A stretch of DNA of 64,000 nucleotides, from assembly GCA_016293865.1 (NCBI GenBank), contig JAEDDG010000006.1, forward strand, positions 1 to 64,000, read 5' to 3'. Source of the stretch: Oscillospiraceae bacterium. Lineage in GTDB: Bacteria > Bacillota > Clostridia > Oscillospirales > Oscillospiraceae. Position 1 is the first letter of the stretch; every line of letters begins with the position of its first letter. Under the pieces are notes generated by a model, which was not told where the DNA came from, searched no databases, and saw nothing but the letters and a program-made list of their open reading frames with translations. Below, one piece after another: positions 34,299 through 41,832 of this stretch. A program made the translations under genes and the position numbers.

Positions 34299-35055
34299 TG
34301 AAATGGTAAATAGCCTGCTTGAACGCAGAGAACAGTATGTTGCCGAACAGAAAAGGAAAAGAAGGGTAATTACTCGTACAGCAACTTCTATGTGTTGTGT
34401 CTGCCTTGTTGCTCTGTTAAGTTTCGGTATATGGCAGAGCGGATTGTTGGACACAACACCACCTGCAACATTAAATGATTCAATCAATATCGGCGAAAAA
34501 GATTATATTAACCCAGATGAATTGAATGCTGACGCAGACACCCAAACATCTAAAAACGATGCGGATTTGAGTAACAATTCTTCTGCTGCAAATGATAATG
34601 TTGGGAATCATCCTAATAACTACAGTCCTAACGGAAGCGAAAAGACTATGATTTCTTCGTTTAGTATAAACGGAACACCATCTGCTTCGTATGCAACACC
34701 CGAAAATGGCAAATTTTATTTTTCGATACCGTTGAGTGAAGCTATGAATGAATTTGGAGATAGTGTTTTGTATCGTGTAGTCGTTGATGTGTTCAACAAC
34801 AAGGAACAGTTATCATCAGATAGCAGCCAAGTACAAGACGAGTGTGAACGACTTTCGAATATTGGATATGTCGTTGCCTACGAAACTGTTTCCAATGGAG
34901 AATCTTATCATTATTACTTTACTCTACACGCCACTTATGATGAATTGACAGAGTTTATTGCAAATGAAAGCTATGGATACTTTTTGTTCTTGTATGATGA
35001 ACGAGTAGAATCAACTGGGGAATCGCCGATATTATCTAATGTCTTTGTGCAATGA
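34285..35055 (+). CDS. Single-pass membrane partner of the ECF sigma factor (anti-sigma candidate)
   Basis: A 256-aa protein with a short basic cytoplasmic N-terminus (about 30 residues: NSLLERREQYVAEQKRKRR), one membrane helix (MCCVCLVALLSFGIW) and an Asn/Asp/Ser-rich linker leading to an outer domain of about 140 residues. No zinc anti-sigma motif (HxxxCxxC) is visible. It overlaps the sigma gene by 14 bp. ATG 34273 is an alternative start; 34285 has better spacing from AAAAGG. The arrangement fits a membrane regulator of the sigma factor, but that role is inferred from position only. Confidence 0.65.
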   Translation: MKNCDEMVNSLLERREQYVAEQKRKRRVITRTATSMCCVCLVALLSFGIWQSGLLDTTPPATLNDSINIGEKDYINPDELNADADTQTSKNDADLSNNSSAANDNVGNHPNNYSPNGSEKTMISSFSINGTPSASYATPENGKFYFSIPLSEAMNEFGDSVLYRVVVDVFNNKEQLSSDSSQVQDECERLSNIGYVVAYETVSNGESYHYYFTLHATYDELTEFIANESYGYFLFLYDERVESTGESPILSNVFVQ

Positions 35056-35061
35056 CAGCAG

Positions 35062-35097
35062 ACACCCTGCACGATTCAGAAGTCTTGCAGGGTGTTT
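35062..35097 (+). terminator. Terminator of the ECF operon
   Basis: ACACCCTGC pairs with TGCAGGGTGT, followed by TTT, just after the membrane-protein stop. It coincides with the tail of the response-regulator remnant on the other strand. Confidence 0.5.
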
Positions 35098-35165
35098 CGC
35101 AGCATAACATCCAAGATGATAACATCCGGCTCGTCATCAACAAGCAAAATTTTATACGCATTCAT
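35076..35165 (-). pseudogene. Response-regulator receiver remnant with internal deletion
   Basis: A 29-codon frame reads MNAYKILLVDDEPD and continues directly with VIILDVMLRNTLQDF before a stop. These are the start (DDE pocket) and the phospho-acceptor segment (LDVMLR) of a receiver domain, joined with about 30 residues missing between them. The remainder of the gene is gone. Its ATG overlaps the stop of the HTH remnant upstream (ATGA), so the two were once an operon. Confidence 0.7.
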
Positions 35166-35391
35166 TCAACTGCTTCCTTCTTCCTTTTGGCATCTGTATC
35201 GTCACAGTCCTTCAAGCGCTTGTCAGCGGGTTTTTCGGCATTTTTAGGAAAATAACAAGTATTACCAATCTTCTCGGCACCAATAACACGACCTGCATTA
35301 CAGTATTGCAGTACTCCCCATCTGATATTTCCCACTTTTCAGCAGCCTCTTTTGCCGTTATACCATCAATATCGCATCTTTTGTATTGCAA
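35162..35391 (-). pseudogene. Frameshifted HTH (excisionase-like) pseudogene
   Basis: On the minus strand one frame reads DGITAKEAAEKWEISDG and a second continues QYCNAGRVIGAEKIGNTCYF, then PKNAEKPADKR, to a stop at 35162. Joined, they match the same small HTH family as the gene at 635-844 (EKWEIS with KWGISE; GRVIGAEKIG with GRIPGAERIG). One frameshift and missing residues at the junction show that the gene is dead. It belongs to the AT-rich island. The stretch 35392-35618 holds no gene I can support. Confidence 0.7.
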
Positions 35392-35618
35392 CTATACTTC
35401 GTTTGTCCAAAGAATACAAGCTGCGGCAGCCTTAAGTTTATCTTAATTCCAGTCATTGTGATTAATAACGGCATCATGGGCAAAGGCCTATGGCAGGTTC
35501 ATTTGAATAGCCGAATTTGCCTGTCAAGGCATAGCGGGCCGCTATTATGCTTTGGCATAATTTGTTTTTTCCTGCAAATTCACCGTATCCGACCGTCAGA
35601 ACAGATTCTCCAAAACGC

Positions 35619-35653
35619 GAAATGGACACTTCACAATGTGAAGTGTCCATTTC
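35619..35653. other. Perfect 16-bp palindrome with 3-nt loop
   Basis: GAAATGGACACTTCAC pairs exactly with GTGAAGTGTCCATTTC around AAT. It sits between the AT-rich island and the end of the eight-gene minus-strand operon. It could terminate that operon (though no long T-run follows), bind a protein, or be a small repeat element. Confidence 0.6.
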
Positions 35654-35741
35654 ACAGTCTGTCTCTATATTTGTGAACCGCCGGACAGCTGCCGCACTGT
35701 TCTTCTGCAGCCGTCCGCCAATACCCGTTTGCCGTACATCC

Positions 35742-36458
35742 TTATACGCTCAGCACCTCTTTATAATGCGACTTGCTGACAAAAATTTCTTCTCCCGTGC
35801 TCAGCTGTACCGCTTTCTTCTGCTTGTCAACCAGTACAATCTCATTTCTGTTGATCAGATAACTCTGATGCGCGCGAACGAAATGCTGCGCCGGAACACG
35901 CCGTTCCACCTCTGCCAGTTTTCCCAGGAAGGAATATTCCGCTCCGCTTTTCAGATGCAGATAAATATAATTCCGCTCACTGCAGAAATAAAGGATGCTG
36001 CTGTATGGAAAGCGGTATTTCATCGTCTTGGTTTCCCATATGAAATTCCCCCGGAGGGCAGCCTGATCAGCTATTGTGCTGATCGTCTGATAGTATTCCC
36101 TGTCCGTTGGCTGATCAAGGTACAGGATTGGCCTCGCGGGAAAAAGACTGCTGAAATAAGAGACGATTTCCCGGGCATTCTGCGGAAGCCCGCAGCCGTA
36201 GTAAACCAGCGGGCAGGCGGGATTGACCTGATACAGCAGTCTGCCGATCCGGACGGACCGTTCCTTTTCCTCCGCGTTGATCAGGGCAATCTGTGCCTCA
36301 CAGCATGCGGAGAGAATCTCATCCTTTTTCGCCGGGGATTTGAGCCATTTGATAGTGACTTCTGAATTCCGTGCAATGGCATAGGCCGCCAACGCATCGT
36401 GTATGGTCTTTTTAACGTCTTCAGCGGTCTCATAAATCAGCACGCACAGCCGGTCCAC
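35742..36458 (-). CDS. LytTR-family regulator with degenerate receiver
   Basis: A 238-aa protein. The C-terminal LytTR DNA-binding domain (about 135-238) shows FCSERNYIYLHLKSG, FVRAHQSYLINRNEIVLVD and VSKSHYKEVL. The N-terminal half is receiver-sized but lacks a clear DD pair and phospho-Asp (it reads VLIYETAED and IALINAEEKER), so it is probably not phosphorylated in the usual way. The start is GTG 36458 with GGGAGGG 5 nt upstream. It is the last gene of the eight-gene operon, 14 bp after the previous one, and may regulate it. Confidence 0.75.
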   Translation of the reverse strand: MDRLCVLIYETAEDVKKTIHDALAAYAIARNSEVTIKWLKSPAKKDEILSACCEAQIALINAEEKERSVRIGRLLYQVNPACPLVYYGCGLPQNAREIVSYFSSLFPARPILYLDQPTDREYYQTISTIADQAALRGNFIWETKTMKYRFPYSSILYFCSERNYIYLHLKSGAEYSFLGKLAEVERRVPAQHFVRAHQSYLINRNEIVLVDKQKKAVQLSTGEEIFVSKSHYKEVLSV

Positions 36459-36472
36459 GGTATCCCTCCCTG

Positions 36473-36919
36473 TTATGTGTTTTCAAAGCAGTTCAGCACC
36501 GCAAGCTGCTCCGGTTCCAGAATGGCATCCAAAAGCTCGTTATACGCGGAAATTGTGCTTTTAATGCCGGGATCTTTTTCGTCGTAAAGCCTGAGCACCT
36601 CATCACACAGGGTTGAAAGCCGTTTTATATCCTCGCTCCTGCGGGCCGTCATCGGGCTGGCCTGCAGTCCGTTTTCTCCGGAAGCGCACTTCTCATAGGA
36701 CAGCAGCACGCAATGCGGATAGGTAATGCGCAGGTAATAGGCGGGAGGAAAAGCTTTTACGCCGTTTCCGCCGGGCACCGCCCTGAAGCCGACAAAGGCT
36801 GCGCAGAGCTTCGAATCACAGAGCGTCAGCCGCGGATAGGTTCTCCGCAGCTGCAGAGGAAGAAGTCTGCCGAGAATGGCATCCTTCATGATCTTAAGAT
36901 TGAATTCCTGAAATGTCAT
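36473..36919 (-). CDS. Unknown protein in the Hsp70/HerA operon
   Basis: A 148-aa protein starting MTFQEFNLKIMKDAI; the start is at 36919, with GAGAGG upstream and 20 bp after the peptidase gene. It has a compact alpha/beta-looking middle (LCAAFVGFRAVPGG, YYLRITYPHCVLLSYEKC) and a helical end (RRSEDIKRLSTLCDEVLRLYD). There is no signal peptide or membrane helix. I do not recognise the family. Its fixed place between the C39-like peptidase and the LytTR gene suggests it is part of the same system. Confidence 0.6.
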   Translation of the reverse strand: MTFQEFNLKIMKDAILGRLLPLQLRRTYPRLTLCDSKLCAAFVGFRAVPGGNGVKAFPPAYYLRITYPHCVLLSYEKCASGENGLQASPMTARRSEDIKRLSTLCDEVLRLYDEKDPGIKSTISAYNELLDAILEPEQLAVLNCFENT

Positions 36920-36938
36920 CACTTCAGCACCTCTCTTC

Positions 36939-37724
36939 TCAATCAGCGGGGAAGGCCGAAACCATAAAGCCGCCGCTGGGCATCCAGGACTCCATAAATT
37001 CCAGATAAGGGACAGACCGGCCGCAGCCGTTTTCAATGCCGGAATCGTTGATGATCACCCGCACATCCTGCGGATTGGAGTCGTCAATGCCGATCACCTG
37101 AACAGCGTGGTCAGCGCCGTAAATGGGATAGTTGCCGTAGCCGTCCACCCAAAGCGCCATACTGTCTACCGCCACAATCACGCGCCCGCCCTGATCGAGC
37201 GTATTTTTGATCTCCTGAATGCTCCCCTCATAATTCACATGGGTGTCGATCCCAAAAGCTTCAAGCAGGTTTCCCGTGTCGCTCAGCGGCGTGCCTTCTT
37301 CCGGATCAAACCATCCGTTGGCTTCAGCAAGGGTGCACAGCTGTTCCTCAGTCAGGTCCAGATCCAGAAACTCGTTGATGATGAACTGCTGGGAACAGAC
37401 GGCGCAGGCGTTTTCCCCCTCCTGCATATGCCACTCTCCGGCCGCCTCGGCGATATCGTGGGCTTTGACACTCTCTCCGGCTTCTGTGCTCTCAGCGGGG
37501 CTTATTCGCTCGGTATCACAGCCGTCCTCCGTGGTCTCAAACACATCCACGACAGGCTCAGTGATGCGCCGGAACAGGTTTTCCAGCCAGGAGGAATCGT
37601 CCTGACTCAGTTCAGCGGTTTGGCGGACTTCCCTCAGGGCATCTGCCGCATTAAATTCGGGCAGTTCAATCTTTGGGCTGATTTCAGACAGCCCGTCTGT
37701 CATATTTTCAAAAAAGTCGTTCAT
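36939..37724 (-). CDS. C39-like cysteine peptidase domain protein without leader
   Basis: A 261-aa protein. Residues 1-100 are acidic and helical (MNDFFENMTDGLSEISPK). The C-terminal 155 residues form a C39-like papain fold: NACAVCSQQF (candidate nucleophile Cys 107), GADHAVQVIGID (His 206) and IINDSG (Asn 226/Asp 227). Unlike ABC-fused C39 peptidases there are no membrane helices, and there is no signal peptide, so it appears cytoplasmic. GGAGGAG precedes ATG 37724; the longer frame is not used. Substrate unknown; it could process a partner within the operon. Confidence 0.7.
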   Translation of the reverse strand: MNDFFENMTDGLSEISPKIELPEFNAADALREVRQTAELSQDDSSWLENLFRRITEPVVDVFETTEDGCDTERISPAESTEAGESVKAHDIAEAAGEWHMQEGENACAVCSQQFIINEFLDLDLTEEQLCTLAEANGWFDPEEGTPLSDTGNLLEAFGIDTHVNYEGSIQEIKNTLDQGGRVIVAVDSMALWVDGYGNYPIYGADHAVQVIGIDDSNPQDVRVIINDSGIENGCGRSVPYLEFMESWMPSGGFMVSAFPAD

Positions 37725-37746
37725 GCAGACTCCTCCATGGCCCAGC

Positions 37747-38319
37747 TTAAAGGCTGATCGTTCCCGGAACAGCCATGCCGTATTCAATCACCTTGTCACC
37801 GCACAGCCATGCGGACTTGATCACGGTATACCCGGCACCGATTCTGAGTTTTTCACCATCTGCCGAAAAATACGCCCGCTGCATGGCCGCATCAACGGTA
37901 TAGACCGTCATGCTCTCCCGCTCTCTTGCAATACCTGCTGCATCGATGCAGCTCAGAAGGAGAGCAAATTTTTCCCGGCACAGAGATTCGTTTTCAGTAT
38001 CAGCCTTGCTGAAACGGCTGAAAAACGCGCGTCTGAAATCCGGGTCGTCTGTCTGCTGCACGCGGCCGCACCACTCCTCATAGGCATCAGGGGAAAGCCC
38101 TGTGCGGTTCTGTGCCGCCTGGTATAACCCCTCGTAAAGTCCGTTGAAATCCTCCGCGCGGAGTTTGATGCCCTGCGCAATCAGATCAAGCGTATCAGCG
38201 TCCCGGGCGCCGCTTTTCTCCGCGTCGCGCTTCCGGAACAGACGTTTCCTGCCAAATACAGCGCTGCAGGCGGCTGCTGCCAGCAGCGTGATGCCTGTCC
38301 ATTTCAATGCGGTTTTCAT
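37747..38319 (-). CDS. Membrane-anchored unknown protein in the Hsp70/HerA operon
   Basis: A 190-aa protein starting MKTALKWTGITLLAAAACSAVFGRK: one N-terminal membrane helix, then a strongly basic patch (RKRLFRKR), then a soluble domain of about 155 residues (LYEGLYQAAQNRTG, WCGRVQQTDDPDFRRAFFSRF). The positive patch after the helix implies a cytoplasmic soluble domain. ATG 38319 follows GAGGGGG. Family not recognised. It could tether the operon's ATPase to the membrane. Confidence 0.6.
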   Translation of the reverse strand: MKTALKWTGITLLAAAACSAVFGRKRLFRKRDAEKSGARDADTLDLIAQGIKLRAEDFNGLYEGLYQAAQNRTGLSPDAYEEWCGRVQQTDDPDFRRAFFSRFSKADTENESLCREKFALLLSCIDAAGIARERESMTVYTVDAAMQRAYFSADGEKLRIGAGYTVIKSAWLCGDKVIEYGMAVPGTISL

Positions 38320-38346
38320 CACAGGAACCCCCTCTGATTGTCCGTC

Positions 38347-40953
38347 TCAATTCTCCGTTTTTTTAATATGTATCCAGGCCGCTGCATCGTCCCTGTCGCC
38401 GCAGACAATGGCGTTCCCCGGCGTCAGGCATGCAATGAGCGCCTTTTGTTCATCCCGCAGGGAGATGCTGGAGGCCATCACCTCCGAGTCGTCCGGAGAG
38501 ATCAGGCGATGGATCACCTTGTAGTTTGTATTCTTGATGGCGTCAGGGATCAGTCTCGTGGGATACTGGTCCACAATCATCATTCCCTCGCCGTAGCTCC
38601 GGATTTCAGAGAGAATATTGGTGAACAGCTCCGCTACCACCTTCTGCGGATTGTTGGAGGATGCGCCGGCGTCAGGTTTCATGAGGATATTGTGCGCTTC
38701 CTCCACCAGCGTCAAATGCAGCAGCCTGTTCTCCTGGGCCTTTTTCCGGTACTGCGCATCGTAAGTGTACTGACTCTTCCGGTATTCATAAAGCGAGAGC
38801 ATCAGCACAGACATAATCAGCGCCTTATCCCGCGCAGCGGAAATACCGCTGATGTTGATGATTGTCGGATGATCGAAAAGCTCACTGTAATCCGTGGAAC
38901 GCATGACATTCAGAAGCTTCCCTCTCGTTCCGCGCGTCAGATACTGAAAGCGTGTTTCCAGACATGTGGTCAGATTGGCCCTGACCTTTTCTTCATAGTT
39001 CTTCCTCTGCAGCACCTGTCTGCTCATAGCCGTCAGCGCTGAAAGGAGCGGATAATGCGCCTGCTGCGGCATCATGGCGCCGCTGCTGAACACAGATGGA
39101 TAAGCCAGGTCGTAGAGAGAATAAATTGTCTCGTCAATCAGGACCGGGAGAATATCCTCTGTGGGCAGACTGGCATTGATGAGTGAAATCAGATTCTCGC
39201 AGCGCGATGTCATATCAACCATGGCGCCGGGAACAGCCGCAGGCTCAAACGGGCAGAGATGCAGCGTCCGCAGAGGCGTTCCCTCAAAGCTGTCATAGCC
39301 GGGCATATATATGCGGAATTGCTTTTCCTCCGGCAGCGTTCTGTTCATTTGAATTGCCCAGCGCACATAGTCGTCTTTCGCCGGTTCAATGATCAGTGCA
39401 GGCACGTCCTTTTGCAGCAGCTCTGTCAGAATCCGCTTGCAGGTACAGGACTTGCCCGAACCCGTGGAGCCGACCACCAGAGAGTGGCGCACCAAATCAT
39501 TATGATTGATGAAATACTGGGCGTTCTGCTCCACGCCCATGTTCACCACGTTGCCGAGACGAATGGAGTCTCCGTCGATCACAGGTGGGTTGTTGGCAAA
39601 ACGCACGGCCGTCTTGACATAGCGCAGGCCAGGCGCGTCGCACCGCGGAAGCGATGTTGCCAGCGCAAATTCCTTTGTATTCATCGGCGTGCTGAGATAC
39701 TGGTACCGCTTTCCGAAAATATGCCACTCAGTTTCTTCCGTCATGCCGGGTGCAGCATTGTCAAACAACGGGATCATGTTGAAGTGATCACGGACAATCT
39801 CCAGCGCACCGGACTGTTCCTGAAGAATGTGCAGCCGGATCGGTTCCACATAGCTTTCCTTCCCGGCGTAGATGGAACGAAGCATACCGTTGACGGTGGT
39901 GACGTCCTTTCTGTCCCCCGCCAGGACATAAATGCCCACATTCCAGTAGCCCAGATTCCGCCCCTGCTTCATCCTCTCCACATGCATCTCAGTAAGCTGC
40001 TCGGCATACTGGGCAAATTTATCCAGATAGGATGCGTTGATCGACAGGCTGATCTGATTGCTGATGGATTTGTTCAGATTTCCCAGCGCCGTGCCAGCCG
40101 CCAGACCCATTGTACTGCCCACCAGGCCAAAAACGCCGCCCAACAGGCTGGGAAGCTGGGCAACAGTGAACTGGTTCAGGCCTTTTTGGCTTGTCTCACC
40201 CTGGCTCTTGCTCTCGTTCACCGTCCGGTCCACAAAGGTATGAATTTCACTGCCCAGCGTACGCATACGGTTCATGATATCGGTGGTTTCCGCATCGGTA
40301 ACGGGGTCTGCAATCACCATCAGACAGTAATCCCGCTCATCATTCCGCTGGCCGCGAATGCCGAAGGCCAGCGGATCCAGCGTCTGGAGGACGCCGGGAC
40401 CCTTTCCGTCAGAAAAAGACGGCAGACCGGTGACGGCGCCGACAGACTTGTACTTCATCATATTCATGGTGAGGTCAAGCACAATCTCACTGTCACTGAG
40501 CCGGTGCAGCTCGATGCCGGGCATACTGCCGGAGGTTGCCTCCATAATCTGCTCTATGGCATCATCGGAGGAATAAAATGAGCGGTTGGAACGCACGCCA
40601 ATAAAAAGTCCCGTCTGGCCGTGGTTCCTCTGCAGGAGGAAGTAAACACGGTAGCCCCACTCGTGCAGCGAGGACAAAACGCCCTGCCAACGGTTGAAAA
40701 GGTCATAATTCTCCGCATTATCCGGACGCACCGGCAGTCTTGAAATCTTGAGCCAAGTAATGGGCGCAGTCGCTTCCGCATTGACATGAAAGGATTTCCT
40801 GCTGCCCACGTCCTCCAGGGAACCGCGCTCCAGGACCTGATCCAGCAGTTCACGGAACTCGCTGCTTGGCACAACAATGGGATTCTGGAGCTTCAGACTG
40901 TCCGGATTGATGCCGCGCGCAAGATCCGACAGCCTTATATTCCGTTCGCTCAT
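38347..40953 (-). CDS. HerA/VirB4-like P-loop ATPase
   Basis: An 868-aa protein. The C-terminal ATPase has Walker A GSTGSGKS (495-502), the IIEPAKDDYVRW strand, Walker B LTLVEEAHN (747-755), the sensor-like MIVDQYPTR (792-800) and TNYKVIHRL, all typical of HerA/FtsK-VirB4 motor proteins. The N-terminal 490 residues are a separate large region with a Gly-rich hydrophobic segment (about 266-292) that could insert into a membrane. HerA-family motors form hexamers that pump DNA or protein. No NurA-like nuclease or conjugation gene is nearby, so the classic repair and transfer roles do not fit well. It is coupled into the eight-gene operon. Confidence 0.82.
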   Translation of the reverse strand: MSERNIRLSDLARGINPDSLKLQNPIVVPSSEFRELLDQVLERGSLEDVGSRKSFHVNAEATAPITWLKISRLPVRPDNAENYDLFNRWQGVLSSLHEWGYRVYFLLQRNHGQTGLFIGVRSNRSFYSSDDAIEQIMEATSGSMPGIELHRLSDSEIVLDLTMNMMKYKSVGAVTGLPSFSDGKGPGVLQTLDPLAFGIRGQRNDERDYCLMVIADPVTDAETTDIMNRMRTLGSEIHTFVDRTVNESKSQGETSQKGLNQFTVAQLPSLLGGVFGLVGSTMGLAAGTALGNLNKSISNQISLSINASYLDKFAQYAEQLTEMHVERMKQGRNLGYWNVGIYVLAGDRKDVTTVNGMLRSIYAGKESYVEPIRLHILQEQSGALEIVRDHFNMIPLFDNAAPGMTEETEWHIFGKRYQYLSTPMNTKEFALATSLPRCDAPGLRYVKTAVRFANNPPVIDGDSIRLGNVVNMGVEQNAQYFINHNDLVRHSLVVGSTGSGKSCTCKRILTELLQKDVPALIIEPAKDDYVRWAIQMNRTLPEEKQFRIYMPGYDSFEGTPLRTLHLCPFEPAAVPGAMVDMTSRCENLISLINASLPTEDILPVLIDETIYSLYDLAYPSVFSSGAMMPQQAHYPLLSALTAMSRQVLQRKNYEEKVRANLTTCLETRFQYLTRGTRGKLLNVMRSTDYSELFDHPTIINISGISAARDKALIMSVLMLSLYEYRKSQYTYDAQYRKKAQENRLLHLTLVEEAHNILMKPDAGASSNNPQKVVAELFTNILSEIRSYGEGMMIVDQYPTRLIPDAIKNTNYKVIHRLISPDDSEVMASSISLRDEQKALIACLTPGNAIVCGDRDDAAAWIHIKKTEN

Positions 40954-40974
40954 ATCTCGTTCCCCTTCCGTCAG

Positions 40975-41700
40975 TTATTTCTTTGCCTCTTCCTCGGACT
41001 TCTCACGGGCCAGATCCCGCTGCGCATTCTCAATGGCAATCTTATTGTCGTTCTTATAGGCTTGCTCCAGCTTCCACTGCGCATGGGACACGCTGCCCAG
41101 CTTTCTCTCACCATTTTCCGAACCGGTATCGCCGGCGGGAGCCGCAGGGGCTTCCGGCGCACGGAAAGCGATTGCTTCGTTGTACAGTTTCATATCAGCG
41201 TCAAGAACCGCCTGGGCGCTCTCAACACCGCGCATGGCGGTCATGACGCCGGTGCCGCGCGCAATTGCCTCATCCAGCTGTTCCTGGGCGTAGGTCAGAT
41301 GCTTCACATCAGAGTCCATTTTCAGACTGATGGCGTCCGGGCTGGGGCCGACATACTCGCCGGAGCCTTCCGCACCCGCAGTGTCCTTTGTAAACGTACG
41401 GACATCAATGCCGAAGCTGTCGTTCTGAAACGAACCGGAATCAGAAACGGCGGCAGTTTTTTCGCCGGCATCCTCAGGGGCTTCCACATAAAAAACGGCG
41501 TCCGGCAGATGGAGAGGATCGCTCCGGTCGGCCTGAGCCGCCTTGGCAGCTTCGGCCGCGTCAGTTGTGAAGCGAATTTTCGGCATCAGATCGTGTTCCA
41601 TCATCTCCGCAAAGCTTGCATTCTGAAAAGCAGAAAGCTTCAGATCTTCAGCTGTGTCCGCCGCCGTTTCCGACACAGCGTCAAAATTTTCAAATCCCAT
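40975..41700 (-). CDS. Acidic helical protein in the Hsp70/HerA operon
   Basis: A 241-aa, strongly acidic protein starting MGFENFDAVSETAADTAEDL at ATG 41700, with GAGGAGGAG upstream. It lacks Cys and membrane segments. Two Ala-rich helical stretches near the end (HLTYAQEQLDEAIARG, HAQWKLEQAYKNDNKIAIE) look like coiled-coil or repeat helices. A Pro/Ala linker separates them. I do not recognise the family. Lying between the Hsp70-like and HerA-like genes, it may be an adaptor or client. Confidence 0.6.
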   Translation of the reverse strand: MGFENFDAVSETAADTAEDLKLSAFQNASFAEMMEHDLMPKIRFTTDAAEAAKAAQADRSDPLHLPDAVFYVEAPEDAGEKTAAVSDSGSFQNDSFGIDVRTFTKDTAGAEGSGEYVGPSPDAISLKMDSDVKHLTYAQEQLDEAIARGTGVMTAMRGVESAQAVLDADMKLYNEAIAFRAPEAPAAPAGDTGSENGERKLGSVSHAQWKLEQAYKNDNKIAIENAQRDLAREKSEEEAKK

Positions 41701-41832
41701 GGATTGCTCCTCCTCTGATGATTGTGGTCTTATCATACCCCGGCGCAGGCAGGCCGGATGATCAAATGGATTTTTGGTTCGCAAAAAAGGATAATTGTCC
41801 CATGTCCGTTTCAAAGCATGCGGCTGTGCGCT

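Noticed and set aside
39259..40581. 440-codon frame antisense to the HerA-like gene
   Set aside because: It is opposite a gene with clear Walker motifs and shows a His/Gln-rich shadow composition.
38347..40953. Integrative conjugative element transfer module
   Set aside because: The HerA/VirB4-like ATPase suggested it, but there is no relaxase, coupling protein, or VirB6- or lytic-transglycosylase-type gene nearby, and its neighbours (Hsp70-like, C39-like, LytTR) are not conjugation genes.
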